Shown here: piece by piece, positions 7,114 through 15,788 of the stretch
How positions within the stretch are numbered: position 1 is the stretch's first letter
Layout of the letters: every line of letters starts with the position of its first letter
From: Streptomyces sp. AC558_RSS880
GTDB lineage: Bacteria; Actinomycetota; Actinomycetes; Streptomycetales; Streptomycetaceae
DNA length: 64,000 bases
Assembly (NCBI RefSeq): GCF_019049255.1
Contig: NZ_JAGMUJ010000033.1
Span: 111,502 to 175,501, forward strand
Direction: 5' to 3'
Position numbers and translations under genes: made by a program
The notes under the pieces: model-generated
The model's database searches: none
What the model saw: the letters and a program-made list of their open reading frames with translations, nothing else
What the model was told of the DNA's origin: nothing

Positions 7114-8294
7114 CGGATGGCCAGGTTCTCGAGGTACGACGTCACGTTGCGGCGGGTCTCGGTGACGCTGTCGCCGCCGAACTTCTCCGCGACCGCGTCC
7201 GCGAGGACCAGGGCGACCATGGCCTCGGCGACGATGCCGGCGGCCGGCACGGCGCACACGTCGGAACGCTGGTGGTGGGCGGCGGTCTCCTCGCCGGTGA
7301 CGACGTCCACGGTCTTCAGCGCCCGCGGCACGGTGGCGATGGGCTTCATCGCCGCGCGTACGCGCAGCAGCTCACCGGTGGTCAGTCCGCCCTCGGTGCC
7401 GCCGGAGCGGCCGGAGGCCCGCTTGATGCCCTCGTCGGTGGCGAGGATCTCGTCGTGCGCCTTGGAGCCGGGCACGCGGGCGAGGTCGAAGCCGTCGCCG
7501 ACCTCGACGCCCTTGATGGCCTGGATGCCCATGAGGGCGGCGGCCAGGCGTGCGTCCAGGCGACGGTCCCAGTGGACGTGGGAGCCGAGGCCGACCGGGA
7601 CGCCGTACGCCAGCACCTCGACCACGCCGCCGAGGGTGTCGCCGTCCTTGTGGGCCTGGTCGATCTCGGCGACCATCGCCTTCGAGGCGTCCGCGTCCAG
7701 GCAGCGCACCGGGTCGGCGTCCAGCCGCTCCACGTCGGCGGGGGTCGGGTAGACGCCGTACGGCGCCTTGGCCGCGGCCAGCTCGACGACGTGGCTGACG
7801 ATCTCGATGCCGGCCGTCTCCTTCAGGTACGACCGTGCCACCGCGCCCAGCGCCACGCGGGCCGCGGTCTCGCGGGCCGAGGCGCGCTCCAGGATCGGCC
7901 GGGCCTCGTCGAAGCCGTACTTCTGCATGCCGGCCAGGTCGGCGTGGCCGGGGCGGGGGCGGGTCAGCGGGGCGTTGCGCGCCAGGCCGGCCAGCACCTC
8001 CGGGTCGACCGGGTCGGCCGCCATGACCTGCTCCCACTTCGGCCACTCGGTGTTGCCCACCATGACCGCGACCGGGGAACCGAGGGTCAGACCGTGCCGG
8101 ACGCCGCCGAGGAAGGTGACCTCGTCGCGCTCGAACTTCATCCGGGCGCCGCGACCGTAGCCCAGCCGCCGCCTCGCGAGGTGGTCTGCCACCATGTCCG
8201 TGGTGATCGGCACGCCGGCGGGAAGGCCCTCCAGCGTCGCGACGAGTGCGGGACCGTGCGACTCCCCCGCGGTCAGCCAGCGCAACCTGCTCAA
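7110..8294 (-). CDS. aroC: Chorismate synthase
   Basis: AroC makes chorismate from EPSP with reduced FMN. The 394-residue protein has the family signatures GESHGPALVATLEGLPAG at the N-terminus, GRGARMKFERDEV near 47, and RSGGTEGG near 316. Translation appears to begin at a TTG (8292-8294), because GAGGAG sits five to six bases upstream and the protein then starts exactly at the conserved LRWLTAGESHG. It leads the aroC-aroK-aroB overlapping operon. Rare TTG initiation may lower its expression. Confidence 0.96.
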   Translation of the reverse strand: MSRLRWLTAGESHGPALVATLEGLPAGVPITTDMVADHLARRRLGYGRGARMKFERDEVTFLGGVRHGLTLGSPVAVMVGNTEWPKWEQVMAADPVDPEVLAGLARNAPLTRPRPGHADLAGMQKYGFDEARPILERASARETAARVALGAVARSYLKETAGIEIVSHVVELAAAKAPYGVYPTPADVERLDADPVRCLDADASKAMVAEIDQAHKDGDTLGGVVEVLAYGVPVGLGSHVHWDRRLDARLAAALMGIQAIKGVEVGDGFDLARVPGSKAHDEILATDEGIKRASGRSGGTEGGLTTGELLRVRAAMKPIATVPRALKTVDVVTGEETAAHHQRSDVCAVPAAGIVAEAMVALVLADAVAEKFGGDSVTETRRNVTSYLENLAIR

Positions 8295-8477
8295 CGGTGC
8301 TCCTCAATGCTCGCGCCCCGGTACTGCCCTGCGTACACGTGTCCTCGTGTACGGCTGTGGCGTGACGGGGTGCGCGGCCCCGGTCCGCCACCTCCGATCC
8401 TCCCACGTCCGGGCCGGGCATCCGGCCGTCGGTCCATCAGGCGGACGGACGGGATCACGGGCCGGGCGGCGGAGGAA

Positions 8478-8903
8478 TCAGGCCGGGCCGTCGCCCTGGC
8501 GGGGCTGGGGCGCGTAGGCGCCGAGGAAGTCGGCGCCGCTCGGCTGCGGATCCCGCCGGTCCGCGTCGCCGCCCTGCCGGCGCGGCGGCGCGTACTGGCC
8601 CAGGTGGTCGGCGCCGCTCGGCTGCCGGGCGGCCTGCGGCGCGGGACTGTTCGGCTGCGGTGCGTAGGCGCCCAGATGGTCCGCGCCGCTGCCCTGGCCG
8701 TGCTGGGCCGCCGCGTGGATCGGCCGGCCGTTGCGGACGGCGCGGCGGTACGCGATCTTGCGCTTGATCTTGACGACCCAGGACGCGACGACGGCGAGCA
8801 CGATCAGGGCCAGCACCGTGATCTGCACCCAGTCGGGCAGAAAGCCCAGCACGGACTCGAATATCTGGGACTTCACCGACGCCAGCGGCATGCCTGCGGA
8901 CAT
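8478..8903 (-). CDS. Small membrane protein with three SGAD-LG-YAP repeats, unknown function
   Basis: I do not recognise a characterised family. The 141-residue protein has an N-terminal amphipathic segment, one transmembrane helix at about 27-45 and a basic stretch (KIKRKIAYRRAVR) that predicts a cytoplasmic C-terminus. The tail holds three copies of SGAD(H/F)LG(A/Q)YAP at about 72-82, 97-106 and 122-132, spaced by roughly 25 residues. The repeats may be docking motifs. It lies between aroE and aroC on the same strand, where it has no obvious metabolic link. Codon use matches its neighbours, so it is a genuine gene. Confidence 0.8.
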   Translation of the reverse strand: MSAGMPLASVKSQIFESVLGFLPDWVQITVLALIVLAVVASWVVKIKRKIAYRRAVRNGRPIHAAAQHGQGSGADHLGAYAPQPNSPAPQAARQPSGADHLGQYAPPRRQGGDADRRDPQPSGADFLGAYAPQPRQGDGPA

Positions 8904-8954
8904 GGAACGCGTTCCCCTCCCCTGTTCCGCCCCCTGCGGAACCGAGGGTGGATC

Positions 8955-9782
8955 TTAGCGGGCCGCGAGAGCCCGCTCGCCCGCTTTTCGCATGGCGTCC
9001 AGCGGGGCCGGTGAACGCCCCGTCATCTGCTCCACCTGGAGCACCGCCTGGTGCACCAGCAGGTCCAGTCCGCTGACCACGGCGCCCCCGTACGCCGACC
9101 AGCGGGCGGCGAGAACGGTCGGCCACGGGTCGTAGAGCACGTCGAAGAGGGCCGTCGGACGCTCCGGGACGGCCCTGGCGAGGGTGTCCGTGACGCCGGC
9201 CGGGGTGGTGCTGACGACCAGCGGGGCGTGCAGGGCCTGCTCGGCGTCGTCCCAGTCGGCGATGCGGACCGCGACGTCGAGCCGCTCCGCCCACTGGCGC
9301 ATCTCCGTCGCACGGGCCTCGCTGCGGACATACACGGTGACCTCGCCCGAGCAGATCCGGGCCAGCGCGGCGAGGGCGGAGGAGGCGGTGGCGCCCGCGC
9401 CGATGATGGCGGCGGACTCCACCTTGTCGATGCCGTGCTCGCGCAGGGCGGCGACCATTCCGGGGATGTCGGTGTTGTCGCCGGTCCGGCGGCCGTCCGG
9501 GGTGAGGACGACCGTGTTGACCGCCTCGACGGACGTCGCGGTCTCGCTGATCGAGTCGAGCAGCGGGATCACCGCCCGCTTCAGCGGCATGGTCAGCGAC
9601 AGTCCCGCCCACTCGGTCCCGAGCGTGTCGAAGAAGCCGGGCAGGGACTTCTCGTCGACCTCGAAACGGTCGTACGTCCAGCCTTCCAGGCCCAGCTCGG
9701 CGTAGGCGGTGCGGTGCAGCACCGGGGAGAGCGAGTGGGCGATCGGTGAGCCGAGTACGGCTGCCCTGCGGGCGGTCGACAT
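8955..9782 (-). CDS. aroE: Shikimate dehydrogenase
   Basis: AroE reduces 3-dehydroshikimate to shikimate with NADPH. The 275-residue protein has the substrate-binding SPIAHSLSP motif at 12-20, the catalytic-region segment LSLTMPLK, the NTDIPG motif and a dinucleotide fold around AAIIGAGATASSA. Canonical AroE reads NVTxPxK where this reads LTMPLK, but the catalytic lysine is retained. The ATG overlaps the mltG stop codon by one base (TGATG), so the two genes are coupled. Confidence 0.94.
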   Translation of the reverse strand: MSTARRAAVLGSPIAHSLSPVLHRTAYAELGLEGWTYDRFEVDEKSLPGFFDTLGTEWAGLSLTMPLKRAVIPLLDSISETATSVEAVNTVVLTPDGRRTGDNTDIPGMVAALREHGIDKVESAAIIGAGATASSALAALARICSGEVTVYVRSEARATEMRQWAERLDVAVRIADWDDAEQALHAPLVVSTTPAGVTDTLARAVPERPTALFDVLYDPWPTVLAARWSAYGGAVVSGLDLLVHQAVLQVEQMTGRSPAPLDAMRKAGERALAAR

Positions 9783-11449
9783 CAGTTGCCCCTCGACGCG
9801 TTGAACTTCTCGACGAGCTTCTCGTGCTCCGCGATGGTCTTGGCGAACTCGGTCTTGTGCATGCCGTCCGTGGCCACGAAGTACATCCAGCCGTCGCCCG
9901 TCGGATCCAGCGCGGCCTGCAAGGCCTCCTCGCCCGGGTTGCCGATCGGGCCGGGCGGCAGGCCCCTGTTGGTGTATGTGTTGTAGGGGTCGGGGTTGCT
10001 GTTGATCTCCGACTCGGAGATGTCGATCTCGCTCTGGCCCAGGAGGTAGTTGAAGGTCGAGTCGAACTGGAGTTTCTGGTTCGTCTCGGTATTGGTGGCC
10101 TTGAGGCGGTTGTAGATGACCTCGGACATCTTGCGGAAGTCTTCGTGGGTCTTGCCCTCCGCCTGTACCAGGCTCGCGACCGTCACCAGCTCCCACGGCC
10201 CTTCGAGACCGAGGCTCTCGGCCTTCCCCTCGAAGTCCAGCTCCTCGTACTTCTCGGTGGCACGAGCCACCATCTGCTTCAGTACCGCCTCGGGTTTCTG
10301 GTCCTTGGCGACGGCGTAGCTCGACGGGTAGAGGAAGCCCTCCAGCGGGTCCTTGACGTCCCCGTGGTTCACCGCCCAGTCGGGCAGGCCGAGGCTCTTC
10401 CACTTGCTCTCGGCGACCTTGGCCGTGGTGCCCTTGTCCAGTTCGAGACGTTTGTCGATCAGCTCGTAGATGGCGACGTTGCGCTTGCCCTCGGCGATGA
10501 TCAGGTTGTCGCGGCTCTTGGGGCTGAGCATCAGTTCGACCGCGCTCGCGGCCGACATCTCCTTCTGCAGCGTGTAGACGCCGTCCTGGATGCTCTTGCC
10601 CTGCGGGTTGGCCGACTGGGCCGCGACGAAGGCGTCGACGCTCTTGACCACGCCCGCCTTCTTGAGCTCCTGGCCGATGGCGTACCCGCCGGAGCCCTTG
10701 GGGATCGTGACGGTCACCTGCTCGCCGTTGCCGGCCCCCGCGAAGTCCGGGGCGCTGCCGAAACGATCCTGGTAGAACTGGTAGCCGAAGTAGCCGACAC
10801 CGGCGATGCCGCCGCCGAAGACCACGACCACGACGAGACAGGCCAGGCCGCTGCGTCGTTTCCTCTCCTTGCCGCCCCGGCCCCGGCGGTCGCCGCGCCC
10901 GCTCCGGTCGCCCGGCTCGTCGTCGCCGGCGTCGTCCTCGTCACCACCGCCCGCGAAGAACGCGTGTTCGCCCTGGTCGGGGCCCGGGTCCCAGTCCGTC
11001 TGCGGTTCGGGGTCGGCGCGGCGGCGGCCGGGGGGCTCGGGCGGCGGGTAGGCGTCGGGGGTCGCGTAGTGGTCGGGCTGCTCCCCGCCGTAGGTCCCGG
11101 ACTGCTGCGCGTACGGGTCCGTCGGGTCGGCGGCGTAGGGGTCCTGCGGGTAGGAGCCCGTGGGCCAGCCGTTCTGGTCGTACTGCGGCTGTTGCTGCTG
11201 GTCGTACTGCGGCTGTTGCTGCTGGTCGTACTGCGGGTACTGCTGCCCGCCGTACCCGTGCTGCTCGCCGGTGCCCCAGTCGCCGTACTGCTGGTGCGTC
11301 TGCGGCTGCTGCGGATAGTGCTGTGGCTGGCCGCCGTAGGGGGACTGCTGACCCTGCTGGGTCTGCTGTCCGCCCCATCCGCCGTCCCCGTACAGCGGGT
11401 CGTCCGGATGCCACGGTTCGGAGCCTTGGCCCCGGCCATACTCAGTCAT
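9782..11449 (-). CDS. mltG: Endolytic murein transglycosylase MltG (YceG-like)
   Basis: MltG cleaves nascent peptidoglycan strands at the membrane and is thought to terminate glycan elongation. The 555-residue protein has an unusually long cytoplasmic N-terminus (1-200), rich in Gln, Tyr, Gly and Asp. One transmembrane helix follows at about 201-224, then a LysM-like region and the YceG catalytic domain. The catalytic glutamate is E431 in ASLVQAEG, and the family segment YNTYTNRGLPPGPIGNPG is intact. The N-terminus contains the repeat QQQQPQYD. It is upstream of aroE with a one-base overlap, a gene order seen widely in actinobacteria. Confidence 0.94.
   Translation of the reverse strand: MTEYGRGQGSEPWHPDDPLYGDGGWGGQQTQQGQQSPYGGQPQHYPQQPQTHQQYGDWGTGEQHGYGGQQYPQYDQQQQPQYDQQQQPQYDQNGWPTGSYPQDPYAADPTDPYAQQSGTYGGEQPDHYATPDAYPPPEPPGRRRADPEPQTDWDPGPDQGEHAFFAGGGDEDDAGDDEPGDRSGRGDRRGRGGKERKRRSGLACLVVVVVFGGGIAGVGYFGYQFYQDRFGSAPDFAGAGNGEQVTVTIPKGSGGYAIGQELKKAGVVKSVDAFVAAQSANPQGKSIQDGVYTLQKEMSAASAVELMLSPKSRDNLIIAEGKRNVAIYELIDKRLELDKGTTAKVAESKWKSLGLPDWAVNHGDVKDPLEGFLYPSSYAVAKDQKPEAVLKQMVARATEKYEELDFEGKAESLGLEGPWELVTVASLVQAEGKTHEDFRKMSEVIYNRLKATNTETNQKLQFDSTFNYLLGQSEIDISESEINSNPDPYNTYTNRGLPPGPIGNPGEEALQAALDPTGDGWMYFVATDGMHKTEFAKTIAEHEKLVEKFNASRGN
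11177..11236 (-). repeat. 24-bp tandem repeat inside mltG
   Basis: Two exact 24-bp units (11177-11200 and 11201-11224) and half of a third encode the peptide QQQQPQYD in the cytoplasmic tail of MltG. The unit length keeps the frame, so copy-number change would only lengthen or shorten the tail. Confidence 0.9.
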
Positions 11450-11576
11450 CGATCCCCTAGAGCCGCGAGGCAGCGGGCGCGCGGCCACCTGAAGACCACG
11501 GCTCCTGTCCCGCCTCTCTCTGTGCGGCGGCTGTTCGAACACCGTCCGCATCGCGCGGAACGTTACCGTATCGCGA

Positions 11577-12071
11577 TCAGATGACCACTTCGACGCCCTC
11601 GCCGGGTGGCCTGCCTGACACCCGTTCGGATTCCAGTGCCTGCTGGAGGATGATCACAGCGGCGGCCTGGTCGATGACCGAGCGGCCCTTCTTGGACTTG
11701 ACGCCGGAGGCTCGCAGTCCCTGGCTCGCCGTGACCGTGGTCATCCGCTCGTCGACCAGGCGCACCGGGACGGGCGCGATGCCGCGGGCCAGCTCCTGCG
11801 CGAAGCCCCTGACCTTGGCCGCGGCCGGGCCCTCGCCCCCCTTGAGGGAGCGAGGGAGACCGACGACGACCTCGATCGGCTCGTACTCCTCGACGAGCTG
11901 CTTCAGCCTGCGGTGGGCTGCGGGGACGTCCCGGCCGGGGACGGTCTCGACCGGCGTGGCGAGGATCCCGTCGGGGTCGCACGAGGCGACCCCGATACGG
12001 GCGTCCCCCACGTCGACGGCGAGACGGCGGCCCCGGCGCAGCGCCGGGGTGTCCCGCTGGTCCTCGCTCAC
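11577..12071 (-). CDS. ruvX: Holliday-junction resolvase-like RuvX / YqgF
   Basis: RuvX-family proteins have an RNase H-like fold and take part in pre-16S rRNA 5' maturation, and possibly in junction resolution. The 164-residue protein has the first catalytic segment AVDVGDARIGVA, the middle motif VVGLPRSLKG and the C-terminal DERMTTV and IDQAAAVIIL segments carrying the acidic residues. The GTG start overlaps the alaS stop codon by four bases (GTGA). It sits between alaS and mltG, the standard actinobacterial order. Confidence 0.95.
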   Translation of the reverse strand: MSEDQRDTPALRRGRRLAVDVGDARIGVASCDPDGILATPVETVPGRDVPAAHRRLKQLVEEYEPIEVVVGLPRSLKGGEGPAAAKVRGFAQELARGIAPVPVRLVDERMTTVTASQGLRASGVKSKKGRSVIDQAAAVIILQQALESERVSGRPPGEGVEVVI

Positions 12072-14737
12072 TTGGCGGTGTCCGCCACGAGCCGCTCGAC
12101 GGCGTCGACGGCCTCACCGACGGCGGCGGGGTTCTGGCCGCCGCCCTGGGCGACGTCCGGCTTGCCGCCACCGCCGCCGCCGAGGGCCTTGGCGGCGGTG
12201 CGCACCAGGTCACCGGCCTTGAGGCCGCGCTCGCGGGCGGCCTCGTTGGTGGCGATGACCGTCAGCGGCTTGCCGTTGTTCACGGTGAACAGGGCGACGA
12301 CCACGGCCCGGCCGCCCTGGATGCGGCCCCGCACGTCCAGGACCAGCTTGCGCAGGTCGTCCGGCGTGGTGCCGTCGGGGACCTGACCGGTGACGAGGGC
12401 GATGCCGTGGACGTCCTTGGCGGACTCGGCGAGACCGGCGGCGGCCTGGAGCACCTTCTCGGCGCGGAACTTCTCGATCTCCTTCTCGGCGTCCTTGAGC
12501 TTGCCGAGCATGGCGGAGACCTTCTCCGGAAGCTCCTCCGGACGGCCCTTGATCAGCTCCTGGAGCTGGGCGACGACCGTGTGCTCACGGGCGAGGAAGT
12601 TGTAGGCGTCCACGCCGACCAGGGCCTCGATACGGCGCACACCGGAGCCGATGGACGACTCGCCGAGCAGCTTCACCAGACCCAGCTGGGCGGTGTTGTG
12701 CACGTGGGTGCCGCCGCACAGCTCCTTGGAGAAGTCGCCGATGGTGACGACGCGCACGCGCTCGCCGTACTTCTCGCCGAACTCGGCGATGGCGCCCTGC
12801 TTCTTGGCCTCGTCGATGCCCATGACGTCGGCGCGCACGTCGAGGTCGCGGGCGAGCACCTCGTTGATCTTCTGCTCGACGTCGGTCATCACGGCCGTCG
12901 GTACGGCGGACGGGGAGCCGAAGTCGAAGCGGAAGCGGCCGGGCTGGTTCTCGGAGCCGGCCTGGGCGGCCGTCGGGCCGAGGGCGTCGCGCAGCGCCTG
13001 GTGGGTGAGGTGGGTGGCCGAGTGGGCGCGGGCGATGGCCGTACGGCGGCGGCCGTCGATGGAGGCGTGGGCCTTGGCACCGACGGTGACCTCGCCGACC
13101 TGGACGACGCCCTTGTGGACGTACACGCCCGGCACCGGCTTCTGGCAGTCGCGGATCTCGATGACGGCGCCGGTGTCGACCTTGATGCGGCCGGTGTCGC
13201 CGATCTGGCCACCGCCCTCGGCGTAGAACGGGGTGCGGTCGAGGACGATCTCGACCTCGTCGCCCTCGGTGGCGGCCGGCGAGGAGACGCCGTCGACGAG
13301 GATGCCGACGACCGTCGACTCGCCCTCGGTGTCGGTGTAGCCGATGAAGTCGGTGGCCCCGGCCCGGTCGGCGATCGCGCGGTAGGCGCCGAGGTCGGCG
13401 TGACCGGTCTTCTTGGCCTGGGCGTCGGCCTTGGCGCGCTCCCGCTGCTCCTTCATCAGGCGGCGGAAGCCGTCCTCGTCCACGGAGAGGCCCTGCTCGG
13501 CGGCCATCTCCAGGGTGAGGTCGATCGGGAAGCCCCAGGTGTCGTGGAGCAGGAAGGCCTTGTCGCCGGCGAGGACCGTGCCGCCGGCGGCCTTGGTGTC
13601 GCTGACCGCGGTGTCGAGGATGTTGGTGCCGGCCTTCAGCGTCTTGAGGAAGGCGTTCTCCTCGGCGAGGGCGACCTTCTCGATGCGCTCGCGGTCGGTG
13701 ATCAGCTCGGGGTACTGCTGCCCCATCATGCCGATCACGACGTCGACCAGGTCCTTGACGACCGGACCGGTGGCGCCGAGCAGGCGCATGTTGCGGATGG
13801 CGCGGCGCATGATGCGGCGCAGCACGTAGCCGCGGCCCTCGTTGCCGGGGGTGACGCCGTCGCCGATGAGCATCACGGAGGTGCGCATGTGGTCGGTGAC
13901 CACGCGGAGCGAGACGTCCGAGGCGTGGGCGTCGCCGTAGGCCACGCCGGTCAGCTCGGTGGCCTTGTTGATGACGGCCATGGAGGTGTCGATCTCGTAC
14001 ATGTTCTGCACGCCCTGCAGAATCATGGCGAGCCGCTCCAGGCCGAGGCCCGTGTCGATGTTCTGGCTCGGCAGGTCACCGAGGATCGGGTAGTCCTTGC
14101 CCGGACCCTCGCCCCGCTCGTACTGCATGAAGACGAGGTTCCAGATCTCCACGTACCGCTCGTCGTTGACGGCGGGGCCGCCCTCGACGCCGAACTCGGG
14201 GCCGCGGTCGTAGTTGATCTCGGAGCAGGGGCCGCAGGGGCCGGGGACGCCCATGTCCCAGTAGTTGTCCTTCTTGCCCAGGCGCTGGATGCGCTCGGAC
14301 GGGACACCCACGACGTCGTGCCAGATGCGCTCGGCCTCGTCGTCGTCCTGGTAGACGGTGATCCACAGGCGCTCGGGGTCGAGGCCGTAACCGCCCTCGT
14401 CCTGGGAGCTGGTGAGCAGCTCCCAGGCGTACTTGATGGCGCCTTCCTTGAAGTAGTCGCCGAAGGAGAAGTTGCCGCACATCTGGAAGAACGTGCCGTG
14501 GCGGGTGGTCTTGCCGACCTCTTCGATGTCGGGTGTGCGCACGCACTTCTGCACGCTGGTGGCGCGGTCGAAGGGCGGCTTGACCTCGCCCAGGAAGTAG
14601 GGCTTGAAGGGCACCATGCCGGCCGGGACGAGCAGCAGAGTCGGGTCGTCCGCGATGAGCGACGCCGAAGGGACGACGGTGTGCCCGCGCTCCTCGAAGA
14701 AGCTCAGCCAGCGGCGGCGGATCTCGGCCGACTCCAT
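12068..14737 (-). CDS. alaS: Alanyl-tRNA synthetase
   Basis: AlaRS charges tRNA-Ala in the cytoplasm. The 889-residue protein begins MESAEIRRRWLSFFEERGH and has the class II core (residues 1-240, with RTPDIEEVGKTTRHGTFFQM). It has the editing-site motifs AHSATHLTHQAL (HxxxH) and CGGTHVHNT (CxxxH), then a coiled-coil and C-Ala domain ending with a Gly-rich GGGGGGKPDVAQGGG segment. All zinc-binding editing residues are present. Its ATG overlaps the stop of the upstream small gene by one base, and its stop overlaps ruvX. Confidence 0.98.
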   Translation of the reverse strand: MESAEIRRRWLSFFEERGHTVVPSASLIADDPTLLLVPAGMVPFKPYFLGEVKPPFDRATSVQKCVRTPDIEEVGKTTRHGTFFQMCGNFSFGDYFKEGAIKYAWELLTSSQDEGGYGLDPERLWITVYQDDDEAERIWHDVVGVPSERIQRLGKKDNYWDMGVPGPCGPCSEINYDRGPEFGVEGGPAVNDERYVEIWNLVFMQYERGEGPGKDYPILGDLPSQNIDTGLGLERLAMILQGVQNMYEIDTSMAVINKATELTGVAYGDAHASDVSLRVVTDHMRTSVMLIGDGVTPGNEGRGYVLRRIMRRAIRNMRLLGATGPVVKDLVDVVIGMMGQQYPELITDRERIEKVALAEENAFLKTLKAGTNILDTAVSDTKAAGGTVLAGDKAFLLHDTWGFPIDLTLEMAAEQGLSVDEDGFRRLMKEQRERAKADAQAKKTGHADLGAYRAIADRAGATDFIGYTDTEGESTVVGILVDGVSSPAATEGDEVEIVLDRTPFYAEGGGQIGDTGRIKVDTGAVIEIRDCQKPVPGVYVHKGVVQVGEVTVGAKAHASIDGRRRTAIARAHSATHLTHQALRDALGPTAAQAGSENQPGRFRFDFGSPSAVPTAVMTDVEQKINEVLARDLDVRADVMGIDEAKKQGAIAEFGEKYGERVRVVTIGDFSKELCGGTHVHNTAQLGLVKLLGESSIGSGVRRIEALVGVDAYNFLAREHTVVAQLQELIKGRPEELPEKVSAMLGKLKDAEKEIEKFRAEKVLQAAAGLAESAKDVHGIALVTGQVPDGTTPDDLRKLVLDVRGRIQGGRAVVVALFTVNNGKPLTVIATNEAARERGLKAGDLVRTAAKALGGGGGGKPDVAQGGGQNPAAVGEAVDAVERLVADTAK

Positions 14738-15117
14738 CAGTGGTCCTCATTCCGGTTGTACGGGTACGTCGGGTACGTCTGGTGCGTCGGCTTCTGCGCC
14801 GGGCCCTCGACGTACTTGGGGTTGTTGCGGTTCTCGATGACGGCGTAGCTCCGGGGCGCGGGGAGTTCGCGGTCGACGGGGGCGTTGAGTCCCAGCGCGT
14901 CGCCCAGTTCGGCTTCCCGCCGGGCCATGTTGTCGCGGACCTCGAGCGCGAAGTCGACCGCGCGGTCCTTGAGCCTGCCGCCGGCCTCGATCGCCTTGTT
15001 CGCCGCGGTGACGGCGAGGTGCTCGGGCGTCAGCTGCTTGATCTTGCGGTTGACCTTGGTGGTGGCCCACACTCCGGCGGCGACGCCGGTGGTGAACCAG
15101 AACGTTCGGCGGAACAT
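14737..15117 (-). CDS. DUF6167-type small protein, unknown function
   Basis: This 126-residue protein begins MFRRTFWFTTGVAAGVWATTK, a short hydrophobic N-terminus that may be a membrane anchor. A charged helical region (LTPEHLAVTAANKAIEAGGRLKDRAVDF) and a C-terminus rich in Pro, Tyr and Asn follow. It resembles the DUF6167 family found next to alaS in streptomycetes. The ATG at 15117 was chosen because the upstream in-frame extension has no conserved look. Its stop overlaps alaS (TGATG). No function is known. Confidence 0.82.
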   Translation of the reverse strand: MFRRTFWFTTGVAAGVWATTKVNRKIKQLTPEHLAVTAANKAIEAGGRLKDRAVDFALEVRDNMARREAELGDALGLNAPVDRELPAPRSYAVIENRNNPKYVEGPAQKPTHQTYPTYPYNRNEDH

Positions 15118-15124
15118 CGCTGGG

Positions 15125-15568
15125 TCAGTCCCTCTTTCCCCGGGTCCGCTTGTCACGCCGCGCGCCCGGGACGGTGCGGCCCACGATCACGTCGCGCCTC
15201 GGCTGCTTGGCCGGGGCGTCGTCCTTGCGGCCGCTGACGGCGCGGCGCACGCCGTAGCCGAAGGCCGCGACCTTGACCAGGGGACCGCCGAAGGTGGAGG
15301 CCACGGTGGTCGACAGCGCGGAGGCGTTGGAGGTGACCTCCTGGACGTCGGAGGCGATCGCGTCGACCCGTTCGATCTGGGTCTGCGCGGAACGCACCGC
15401 CGCCGAGGCGTCCGCCAGCAGGGGGACGGCCTGGTCGGTCACGTCCGCCACCAGCCTGGTGGTCGCCCGGAGCGTCTGGGCCAGCCTCGCCAGCGCGACG
15501 GCGAGGAAGGAGACCAGGATCGCCCAGAACACGGCCACCAGGATTCCGGCCACCTCGCCACCGGACAC
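15125..15568 (-). CDS. DUF948 membrane protein
   Basis: The 147-residue protein has an N-terminal transmembrane helix (GILVAVFWAILVSFLAVAL). A long helical, possibly coiled-coil segment with methyl-accepting-protein-like character (TRLVADVTDQAVPLLADASAAV) and a very basic tail follow. This fits the DUF948 family. I use the GTG at 15568 (MSGGEVAG), which places the helix at the N-terminus; an ATG at 15604 is also in frame but lacks a ribosome-binding site. It is seven bases upstream of the DUF6167 gene and so is in the alaS operon. The role is unknown, possibly at the envelope. Confidence 0.8.
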   Translation of the reverse strand: MSGGEVAGILVAVFWAILVSFLAVALARLAQTLRATTRLVADVTDQAVPLLADASAAVRSAQTQIERVDAIASDVQEVTSNASALSTTVASTFGGPLVKVAAFGYGVRRAVSGRKDDAPAKQPRRDVIVGRTVPGARRDKRTRGKRD

Positions 15569-15718
15569 TGTGTGCACCCGCTCCCTTGAAACGCGCCTGA
15601 ACATCGAGAAAGTCGTGGGGTCGAGCCTATCGCGCCGGTGACGGGACTCCGTACCGGATTACCGTCCGCCACCGGTGAAGTCGCGATACGGAGCGATGCG
15701 GAGTGGTACGGAGCGAGT

Positions 15719-15766
15719 CGAGCCCGCCGTTCCCCCGCCGGGAAGGGCGGGGGAACGGCGGGCTCG
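15719..15766 (-). terminator. Long hairpin downstream of rpsD
   Basis: A perfect 21-bp stem (15719-15739 with 15746-15766) and six-base loop lie 22 bp past the rpsD stop codon. There is no T tract on either strand. This is a common Streptomyces terminator type, and it also separates rpsD from the alaS operon. Confidence 0.8.
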
Positions 15767-15788
15767 GGATACCGCGTGCCTGCTGGGA

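Noticed and set aside
12407..14848. Very long plus-strand open frame opposite alaS (over 800 codons)
   Set aside because: It is an antisense shadow caused by high GC. It has Gly/Val/Asp/Leu-skewed composition with no domain, and alaS on the other strand is unambiguous.
15605..15788. Possible small gene between the DUF948 gene and rpsD
   Set aside because: The segment is dominated by the 21-bp hairpin, and the open frames crossing it have no start signals or coding character.
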